Shown here piece by piece: positions 14,623 through 20,634 of a DNA stretch of 22,299 nt (positions within the stretch are counted from its first letter, which is position 1; each line of letters starts with the position of its first letter). The translations under genes were made by a program, and so were the position numbers. Below the pieces are notes generated by a model, which was given only the letters and a program-made list of their open reading frames with translations, was not told the DNA's origin and did not search any database. Origin of the DNA: Candidatus Latescibacterota bacterium (GTDB taxonomy: Bacteria; JAAXHH01; JACQVL01); the NCBI GenBank assembly GCA_016209865.1, contig JACQVL010000169.1, forward strand, positions 1-22,299, written 5' to 3'.

Positions 14623-14674
14623 GGCACATCTGACGCCGCGCTCATCTGATTGATGATCAAAATCGGCTCTGATC

Positions 14675-14728
14675 TGTAGGGGCGACCCGGCGGGGGCGCC
14701 CAGGGCGAGGCACCGCTTCGCCCCTACA
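14675..14728. repeat. TGTAGGGGCGA inverted-repeat element
   Basis: TGTAGGGGCGA (14675-14685) and its exact inverse TCGCCCCTACA (14718-14728) bound a GC-rich core with further internal self-complementarity (GGCG...CGCC). The GCGCCCCTAC at 6717-6726 is related. It lies 20 bases before the start of the AlkZ-like gene. Confidence 0.75.
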
Positions 14729-14748
14729 CATCGCCGACAGGGGATTTC

Positions 14749-15621
14749 GTGGCCGTTTTGCTCAAACCTGCCCTCTTAGAGCGTCTGCCGGGCCCGGTCC
14801 AGGCGACCGTCATCGCCTGCCACCGGCTGACGGCGAAACGGCGTCTGCTGAACAAGGAACAAGCGCGCAAATTCGTGCACGAACGGGGCATCGTCACCCT
14901 GTTTGCGGGCACGGAGCTTCCGAGTATCCAGGAAGCGCTCGTCGGCACGCCGATCACGAACAAAGGCAACGAACGGTTCGGGCCGGGGTTCGGGATCGCC
15001 TGGATCTGGGGGAAGGACATGCCGGAGGGCGGGCAATGTGCCTACGGGTCGTTCTTCCGGGAGAAAGCCACCCTGGTCGCCCGGCGGCTCTGGCCGGTCT
15101 TAGGGGTGCTCGGGACGTTCGACTATCACCGGGCTCACAAGTCGGGCCGCCTGTCCGTCCCGGCGTGCCGGATGGCGGCGTACATAGAGGAGCACGGGCC
15201 GACCCGGAGCGATGTCCTGCGCAGCACGCTCGGCTACGAGAACCGGGCGGGCAGCATGAAATTCCAGCGGGCACGGCGCGAGCTGGAGCGGCTGTGGACG
15301 ATCATCACCGTCAAGCACGGGGAGCACATCGGGGGCGCGGACGTCAACACCTGGGAGCTCACCGCCCGGTGGATGCCGGACGAGGTCAAAGAGGAAGCCC
15401 GTCAACTCACCCGGCCGGAAGCCGAGGCCCGCTTCGTGCTCGCGGGCGTGGAGTCCGCGCTGGTCGTCGAGGAACGGGGCATCTCCCGATGGTTTGGCTG
15501 GACGGCGGCCTGCACGGCGAAGGCGGTCGACCGGCTCCTCCGGTCAGGACGCCTCTACCGCATCGAGGGGGAACGCCCGCTGCTCGTCGCCGGTACGGCG
15601 CGGCAGGCGTGGGAGACGTGA
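14749..15621 (+). CDS. Winged-helix protein, possibly AlkZ-related
   Basis: The 290-residue protein starts at GTG, with AGGGGA about five bases upstream. The middle (about 120-195: KSGRLSVPACRMAAYIEEHG, RSDVLRSTLG, FQRARRELERLWTIITV) reads like a winged helix-turn-helix, and another such pattern occurs near 240-285 (KAVDRLLRSGRLYRIEG). This layout recalls the AlkZ/YcaQ group of winged-helix DNA glycosylases and their uncharacterised relatives, but I cannot confirm the catalytic QxQ/QxD motif. An alternative is a DNA-binding regulator or other repair factor. There is no signal peptide or TM segment. Its stop overlaps the start of the next gene by four bases (GTGA), so the two are probably one transcriptional unit. 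An inverted-repeat element sits just upstream. Confidence 0.6.
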   Translation: MAVLLKPALLERLPGPVQATVIACHRLTAKRRLLNKEQARKFVHERGIVTLFAGTELPSIQEALVGTPITNKGNERFGPGFGIAWIWGKDMPEGGQCAYGSFFREKATLVARRLWPVLGVLGTFDYHRAHKSGRLSVPACRMAAYIEEHGPTRSDVLRSTLGYENRAGSMKFQRARRELERLWTIITVKHGEHIGGADVNTWELTARWMPDEVKEEARQLTRPEAEARFVLAGVESALVVEERGISRWFGWTAACTAKAVDRLLRSGRLYRIEGERPLLVAGTARQAWET

Positions 15622-16103
15622 GACTGGCCATTACGATCGCGCTGATCGCGATCGGTCTTGCGTCGTTCTGGTTTGCACTGCGGCAGGCTCGTCAACGACG
15701 ACGCAGGACGGAGCACCGGCAGGCGCTGCACCGGCTCGGCCTTCCTGATGAGGTGGTCAACGGGTTCTTGATCCCGGATCAGATCAACCTTGGGACCTTC
15801 CTGGTCAACTACGAGCAGTACGACCCTGTCCGCGTCTCCCCCTTCTACCCCCGCTGGTTCGCCGCCGCGTACCCCGACGTCATCCGCCATTTCAGCGACG
15901 TGTTGAAGACGGGCAACGTCGTCAACCTGCTGCTCGCGTTCGAGCGCGAGCAGGTCGCCCTGTCAACCGACCCGGAGACCGGTCTGTTCGACCTGGCCGC
16001 CCTGTGTGCGTTCAAAGAGTATTACCGGCGATCCACGCAGAGGAGGCGGTTTGAGTGCGCGGGAAAAGCAGGGGTCAGGATTCAGGGGTCAGGGGTCAGT
16101 TAA
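15618..16103 (+). CDS. Small membrane-anchored protein of unknown function
   Basis: The start is GTG at 15618 in the GTGA overlap with the AlkZ-like gene; a much longer open frame from 15036 is a shadow of that gene. The 161-residue product has one N-terminal TM segment (about 3-22, LAITIALIAIGLASFWFALR), followed by an Arg-rich stretch (23-31) that should stay cytoplasmic, and a soluble part beginning RLGLPDEVVNGFLIPDQINL. I do not recognise the family. The last dozen or so residues (GKAGVRIQGSGVS) are translated from a CAGGGGTCAG word array, so the natural C-terminus was probably near residue 145. Coupling to the AlkZ-like gene suggests a shared role, which is untested. Confidence 0.7.
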   Translation: MRLAITIALIAIGLASFWFALRQARQRRRRTEHRQALHRLGLPDEVVNGFLIPDQINLGTFLVNYEQYDPVRVSPFYPRWFAAAYPDVIRHFSDVLKTGNVVNLLLAFEREQVALSTDPETGLFDLAALCAFKEYYRRSTQRRRFECAGKAGVRIQGSGVS

Positions 16104-16268
16104 AACAGGGATTCCCGCTGGAGTTTATCCCCGCGAAAGCGGGGACGGGAATGACACCGGATTTTTCTCGCCACTCGTCATGGTCACTCGTCATTCGTCA
16201 CTGATTGTACCGACCATCGATCGCTTTTTTGCCCCTACTGACCCCTGACTCCTGACCCCTGACCCCTG
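16069..16268. repeat. Nested inverted array: GGGGTCA arms around a composite repeat (copy 2)
   Basis: Left arm 16069-16100 repeats CAGGGGTCAGGATTCAGGGG; right arm 16238-16268 repeats the inverse TGACCCCTGACTCCTGACCC. Between them lies composite repeat copy 2 (16108-16226). It has ATTCCCG (16111-16117) facing CGGGAAT (16146-16152), an inner CCCCGC-GAAA-GCGGGG stem with a GNRA loop (16129-16144), then GATTTTTCTCG, CACTCGTC words and TGATTGTACCGA. Both convergent genes end inside the arms. Confidence 0.85.
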
Positions 16269-18001
16269 TCATTCCCGATGTACAGATCGCAATACGTCGT
16301 GTTGTTCCCGCGGAACGGATAATTGCCCCACCGGTCCTGCTTCAGACCCTTGACCCAGGGTTTTCGCAGTTCAAACGCCAGTCCGTGCCACAAGAACGCC
16401 CCGCCCACGTCGGAGACCAGGATGTGCTCTGCCTCGTCGTAGTATCCGAAGCGTTTCTCCCGGTCGAGTTCGCCCGTTCCTTTGTCGATCAGCGCGTCGA
16501 ACGCCGGGTTCACCCAGTCATGACGGCCATAGCCCTTAGGCTGCGAATGCCAGACGAGGCCAAGCATACTCTGCGGGTCGGGAAAATCGTACCCGAACCC
16601 ACCCAGACTCATCGGGATTTCCCAGTTGTACATGCTCTGCAGGTATGTCTTGCTCAGCACATTCCGGATGGTGATGTGGATGCCCAAGACCTCCCGGAAC
16701 CGCTGCTGGAGAAACTGCGCGACCTGGCCGTTGGGCGATGTCGGAGAGGAATCCGACATCCACAGGTCCATCGCCGGGAACCCCTTCCCGTTGGGATACC
16801 CGGCTTCCGCTAAGAGCTGTTTCGCTAACGCCGGGTCGTACTGCTGGATGGACTTGTATTTGTCTCCGACGTAGCCGGGGAAATGCAGGGGGAGCATCGT
16901 ATAGGCCGGCAGCACGATATCCCGCAAGATGGCATGGGCGATCGTCTCCCGGTCGATCGCATGGGCGATCGCCTGCCGGACTTTCAGGTTGTTGAACGGC
17001 GGCGTCCTCGTCCGGAAGAAAATATACTGCGTCGCAAACCCGTCGTACGTCCAGAGTTCTTGGCTCAGACGCGGGTCCTGCTTGATCCGCTCCAGGTCGG
17101 CGGAACTGGAGACGGCGATGAGGTCGATCTCGTTGTTCTCGTAAGGCAGGAGTCCGACCCCGCCCGACGCGCTGGTCGCCCCGAACGTGCCCGTGAAGAT
17201 CCGTACGATCTTCCGGAGAGAGGCTTTGTTCGGGCCGTTGTAGTACGGGTTCAGCCCGAACGTCATCTGCTTCCCAGTGCTCCATTCGTCCAGTTGAAAC
17301 GCGGAATTGCTCACACACTTCCCCGCCTCAGTCCATCGGGCCCCGTACTTCTCGACCTGCCAGCGGGGCACCGGGGATGAGGTTGGGAACTGCGTGATGT
17401 AGGGGAGGTAGACGCACGGCTTCTCCGTCTCGATCACAAACGTCAGATCGTCGAGCGCCTTGAGTCCCAGGGAACCCGGATTGGCGTTCTTCCGCTGGTT
17501 GTATGCTTTCGCCCCCTTGATGTCGTAATAGAAGAACGCATAGATATTCCCGCCGTTGGGGTCGAGGAGCCGTCGGTAGGTGTACTCGAAGTCGTGGGCG
17601 GTGACCGGCGTGCCGTCGCTCCACTTCGCGCCCGGCCGGAGGTGGAACGTCCACGTCTTGCCGTCGGGGGTGCTCTCCCACCGCTCGGCCGCGCCGGGGA
17701 TGAGTTCGTTGTTGTGGTCGAGCATGCAGAGGCGTTCGAACAAAAATTCGCTCGCGCCCGACTGGTAGACGGTCATGCTGATGTCCAGGCTGGCGGGTTC
17801 GTACGCTAAGTAGCGGAAGACCTGCTGATCGGGCGGCGCGGCGTCCGGCGGGAGGGGTTTGGCGGCGTGTTCGGCTGAAGGGCGGCTGGTCGATGGAGCC
17901 TGCTGGCCGGGCGATTGACCGGGTGGGGTGCGATCCCCACAGGCGAGGACGAGGGCGAGAGGCATCAAGGACAATCGCAGGATGATGTGAGAACACCTCA
18001 T
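16235..18001 (-). CDS. Family 5 ABC-transporter solute-binding lipoprotein (OppA-like)
   Basis: The 588-residue protein starts with a signal peptide ending in LVLA-C (Cys21), a lipobox, and a Pro/Ser-rich linker (22-60). It then matches the family 5 extracellular solute-binding proteins: AERWESTPDGKTWTFHLRPG, AKWSDGTPVTAHDFEYTYRR and later VRQAIAHAIDRETIAHAIL are hallmark segments of OppA/DppA-type oligopeptide receptors. It should sit outside the membrane and pass peptides or other oligomers to a permease. No permease or ATPase gene is adjacent, so it is an orphan receptor here. The final residues (RGQGSGVRGQ) are translated from a GGGGTCAG word array, so the native C-terminus was probably near GND. 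GGAG lies about ten bases before the ATG. Confidence 0.9.
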   Translation of the reverse strand: MRCSHIILRLSLMPLALVLACGDRTPPGQSPGQQAPSTSRPSAEHAAKPLPPDAAPPDQQVFRYLAYEPASLDISMTVYQSGASEFLFERLCMLDHNNELIPGAAERWESTPDGKTWTFHLRPGAKWSDGTPVTAHDFEYTYRRLLDPNGGNIYAFFYYDIKGAKAYNQRKNANPGSLGLKALDDLTFVIETEKPCVYLPYITQFPTSSPVPRWQVEKYGARWTEAGKCVSNSAFQLDEWSTGKQMTFGLNPYYNGPNKASLRKIVRIFTGTFGATSASGGVGLLPYENNEIDLIAVSSSADLERIKQDPRLSQELWTYDGFATQYIFFRTRTPPFNNLKVRQAIAHAIDRETIAHAILRDIVLPAYTMLPLHFPGYVGDKYKSIQQYDPALAKQLLAEAGYPNGKGFPAMDLWMSDSSPTSPNGQVAQFLQQRFREVLGIHITIRNVLSKTYLQSMYNWEIPMSLGGFGYDFPDPQSMLGLVWHSQPKGYGRHDWVNPAFDALIDKGTGELDREKRFGYYDEAEHILVSDVGGAFLWHGLAFELRKPWVKGLKQDRWGNYPFRGNNTTYCDLYIGNDRGQGSGVRGQ

Positions 18002-18055
18002 AGGGCGAGCACTCCGTAGCCGGTCGATAGACGTGAGAGAGACATCACACGCTGA

Positions 18056-18083
18056 AGCATAACCGTTACCAGAGGAAAAGCAA
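18056..18083 (-). promoter_or_regulatory. Weak candidate promoter for the solute-binding protein gene
   Basis: On the minus strand, TTGCTT (18078-18083), a 16-base spacer and TATGCT (18056-18061) resemble -35 and -10 boxes. Each matches the consensus only in part. It lies 55 bases before the ATG at 18001. Confidence 0.35.
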
Positions 18084-18143
18084 GAAAATTTTCATTCTGT
18101 CATGCTCTCGATTGCGCGAAATTTTCCACTCGACAGAAACCTC

Positions 18144-18172
18144 TTGATCGACCGGAACGCGCATGATATTTT
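18144..18172 (+). promoter_or_regulatory. Candidate promoter for murA
   Basis: TTGATC (18144-18149), a 17-base spacer and TATTTT (18167-18172) with a preceding TGA (extended -10 type) form a plausible sigma-70 promoter. It would start transcription about 35 bases before the murA ATG, inside a word repeat. Confidence 0.5.
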
Positions 18173-18175
18173 AAC

Positions 18176-18206
18176 AGGGGTCAGGAATCGAGGGTCAGGA
18201 ACCAGG
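18176..18206. repeat. AGGGGTCAGGAATC word copy
   Basis: A short degenerate tandem (AGGGGTCAGG, then GAGGGTCAGGAACCAGG) related to the 16069-16100 arm. It ends at the Shine-Dalgarno site of murA. No inverted partner nearby. Confidence 0.65.
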
Positions 18207-18214
18207 GAGCGCGT

Positions 18215-19501
18215 ATGGAGAAACTCATCATCGACGGGGGCATCCCCCTGCACGGCACGGTCACCCCATCGGGGAACAAGAATGAGGCATTGCCCGCCTT
18301 AGCGGCGGCGCTGCTGACGGATGAAGAGGTCGTCCTCTCCAACGTGCCCCTGATCGGGGATGCCCGGACGATCGCCGGCCTCGTCGCCGACCTGGGCGCG
18401 GACGTCACCTGGTCTGACGACCATCGGGTGACCATCCGGGCGCAGCATCTCCGGACGACCGTCCTCAACCCCGCCCTCTGCCGGAGCGCGCGCGCGTCCA
18501 TCCTGCTGGCCGGGCCGACGCTCGCCCGCTGCGGGACGGTCGACCTGTACCCGCCGGGCGGCTGCAAGATCGGCCGGCGCCGGGTCGATACCCACTTCTT
18601 AGCGTTCGAGGCTTTAGGCGCGACCGTTGACGCGGGAGAGACGTTCGTCATCCGCGCGCCGCATGGACTGCACGGGCAGGACCTCTTCCTGGACGAGGCG
18701 AGCGTGACGGCGACCGAGAACGCCATCATGGCGGCGGTGCTGGCGAAGGGGACGACGGTCATCCGGAACGCCGCGTGTGAGCCGCACGTGCAGGGCCTTT
18801 GCCGGCTCCTGACGGCGATGGGCGCCCAGATCGACGGGATCGGCAGCAACATCCTGACGATCCAAGGGGTCGACCGACTGCACGGGGCGGAACACCGGAT
18901 CGGCCCGGATATCGTCGAGGTCGGGAGTTTCATCGGGATGGCCGCCGCGACCGGCGGCGGGGTCACCATCCGGCAGGCCGCGCCGGAACATCTCCGGATG
19001 ATCTTGCTCGAGTTCGCCAAGCTCGGCGTCCAGGCTGAGGTTCGCGGAGACGATGTGTTCATCCCGTCTGGTCAGACGCTGAAGGCCGTCCCGGAAGTGA
19101 ACGGCGGGGTCCCCAAGTTAGACGACGGCCCGTGGCCGCAGTTTCCGACCGACTTGATGAGCGTCTTGATCGTCGTCGCCACGCAGGCGGCCGGGACGGT
19201 GCTCGTCTTCGAGAAGATGTTCGAGAACCGGCTGTTCTTCGTCGACAGCCTGATCCAGATGGGCGCGCAGATCGTGCTCTGCGACCCGCACCGGGCGGTC
19301 GTCGTCGGCCCGTCCGTCCTGCGCGGCGGGGTGGTCGTCAGCCCGGACATCCGGGCGGGGATCGCGCTCGTCATCGCGGCGCTGTGCGCGAAGGGACGGA
19401 GCGAAATCCGCAACATCGGCCAGATCGACCGCGGCTACGAGCGGATCGATGGACGGCTGCGGGCGTTGGGGGCGAGGGTTGAGCGAATAGCGGAAGAATA
19501 G
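18215..19501 (+). CDS. murA: UDP-N-acetylglucosamine 1-carboxyvinyltransferase
   Basis: MurA transfers enolpyruvate from PEP to UDP-GlcNAc, the first committed step of peptidoglycan synthesis, in the cytoplasm. The 428-residue protein has the expected length and two-lobe EPSP-synthase-like repeats. It has the substrate-binding start SGNKNEALPALAAALL (19-34), with the conserved Lys and Asn, and the catalytic loop Cys in PPGGCKIGRRRVDTH (C117, equivalent to Cys115 of E. coli). Its family signature FPTDLMSVLIV contains the essential Asp near the C-terminal third. The loop has RRRVD where many MurA proteins have ARPVD, a small lineage feature. AGGGAG precedes the ATG. Fosfomycin, which targets the loop Cys, would be expected to act on it. 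The next gene follows after a word repeat. Confidence 0.95.
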   Translation: MEKLIIDGGIPLHGTVTPSGNKNEALPALAAALLTDEEVVLSNVPLIGDARTIAGLVADLGADVTWSDDHRVTIRAQHLRTTVLNPALCRSARASILLAGPTLARCGTVDLYPPGGCKIGRRRVDTHFLAFEALGATVDAGETFVIRAPHGLHGQDLFLDEASVTATENAIMAAVLAKGTTVIRNAACEPHVQGLCRLLTAMGAQIDGIGSNILTIQGVDRLHGAEHRIGPDIVEVGSFIGMAAATGGGVTIRQAAPEHLRMILLEFAKLGVQAEVRGDDVFIPSGQTLKAVPEVNGGVPKLDDGPWPQFPTDLMSVLIVVATQAAGTVLVFEKMFENRLFFVDSLIQMGAQIVLCDPHRAVVVGPSVLRGGVVVSPDIRAGIALVIAALCAKGRSEIRNIGQIDRGYERIDGRLRALGARVERIAEE

Positions 19502-19556
19502 TTCCAGATTCCAGGTTTCAAGTTCCAAGTGTGAATCCGACCTGGAGCCTGGGACT
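19501..19556. repeat. TTCCAGGTTTCAAGTTCC word repeat with degenerate inverse
   Basis: GTTCCAGATTCCAGG and TTTCAAGTTCCAAGT form a tandem like 8996-9030. A loose inverse (ACCTGGAGCCTGGGACTT) follows at 19540-19557. It fills the gap between murA and the oxidoreductase gene and ends beside that gene's Shine-Dalgarno site. Confidence 0.65.
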
Positions 19557-19568
19557 TAAGGAGTTCGT

Positions 19569-20534
19569 ATGATCAACGTCGGTTTCATCGGGGCGGGGGC
19601 GTTAGCGAACGCGATGCACTATCCGAGCGTGGCCGCGTTCGAGGACGTGACGATCGCGGCCATCTGCGACCTCAACCCCGAACGGCTGAACACCACGGCG
19701 GAGAAATACCAGGTCGCTCACCGGTACACAGAGTACCGGCGGATGCTCGATGAGGTCGACCTCGACGCGGTCTACGTTATCATGCCGCCGGTGTTCTTGA
19801 AGCCGATCGTGCTCGACTGCCTGGCCGCCGGGAAGCATGTGTTCATGGAGAAACCGCCGGGCGCCTCGGTCGCCGACGCGCAGGAGATGGCGGACGCCGC
19901 CCGCGCCCACGACCGGCTGACGATGGTGGCATTCAACCGCCGGTTCGCCTGCGTCGTCGTCGAAGCGAAACGGTTCATCGACGACCGCGGCCCGATCACC
20001 CAATGCCTGGTCGAGTTCCATAAATACCACATCGGGAACGCGCGGTGGGAGTACTACGGGACGGGCATGTTCGAGACGGACATCATCCATGTCGTCGACC
20101 TCCTCCGGCATTTCGGCGGGGAAGTGACCGACGTAGAGGCGTACGTCCAGACCTGGTATTCCGACCAGGAGAACGTCTTCAACGCGCTCCTTCGGTTCGA
20201 GAGCGGGGCAACTGGCATCCTGACGGCCAACCGGGCGTCGGGCACCCGGTACGAACGGTTTGAGGTCCACGGTCACGGCATCGCTGCGTACATCCGCGCT
20301 CCGGAGATGGCTGAGATTTATAAGGATGGAGAGTCCCAGCCGTTTATCCTCCGGGGGTCGGTGCTGGTCGGCAACGAGCAGCCGTACCGGACGTATGGGT
20401 TCTTCGACGAGAACCGGCATTTCATCGACTGCATCACGACGGGACGCCAGCCGATGACCAACCTCGACGACGCGGTGAAGACGCGGATGCTCGTCGACCG
20501 GATTTTAGAAGCGGGGCGGCACAGGGCGGGTTGA
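19569..20534 (+). CDS. Gfo/Idh/MocA family oxidoreductase
   Basis: The 321-residue protein begins INVGFIGAGALANAMHYPSV, a Rossmann GxGxxG fold, and carries VFMEKPPG with the family EKP at 94-96. The substrate domain follows, including KYHIGNARWEYYGTGMFETD and IHVVDLLRHFGG, where an Asp/His pair is expected in catalysis. It is probably a sugar, cyclitol or uronate dehydrogenase. It is the third member of the family in the window and differs strongly from the two at 6731-8972, so recent local duplication is unlikely. AAGGAG lies eight bases before the ATG. It follows murA by 67 bases of repeat and precedes the ETF-QO gene; whether the three form one operon is unclear because word arrays sit in both gaps. 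Confidence 0.9.
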   Translation: MINVGFIGAGALANAMHYPSVAAFEDVTIAAICDLNPERLNTTAEKYQVAHRYTEYRRMLDEVDLDAVYVIMPPVFLKPIVLDCLAAGKHVFMEKPPGASVADAQEMADAARAHDRLTMVAFNRRFACVVVEAKRFIDDRGPITQCLVEFHKYHIGNARWEYYGTGMFETDIIHVVDLLRHFGGEVTDVEAYVQTWYSDQENVFNALLRFESGATGILTANRASGTRYERFEVHGHGIAAYIRAPEMAEIYKDGESQPFILRGSVLVGNEQPYRTYGFFDENRHFIDCITTGRQPMTNLDDAVKTRMLVDRILEAGRHRAG

Positions 20535-20537
20535 ATG

Positions 20538-20619
20538 TTCACCACAAAGACACGAAGGACACAAAGTGACATCTCATGATCGTTGATCAACTTTGTGCTC
20601 TTTGTGCCTTTGTGGTGAA
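20538..20619. repeat. Inverted ACCACAAAGACAC word array
   Basis: Left arm 20538-20566 (TTCACCACAAAGACACGAAG and on) faces the near-exact inverse at 20591-20619 (CTTTGTGCTCTTTGTGCCTT and on). The 24-base loop itself contains TGATC-GTT-GATCA. It fills the gap between the oxidoreductase and ETF-QO genes and could form a stable stem in RNA. Confidence 0.9.
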
Positions 20620-20634
20620 ATAGGCTGTAGGAAG

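Noticed and set aside
15036-15617. Extended start of the small membrane protein at 15036
   Set aside because: The extra 194 residues are an Arg-rich shadow of the AlkZ-like gene in another frame; the GTG in the GTGA overlap gives a normal N-terminus.
18090-18125. GAAAATTTTC and GCGAAATTTTC palindromic bits before murA
   Set aside because: Short AT-rich symmetry is expected by chance in a promoter region and has no repeated partner that would mark an operator.
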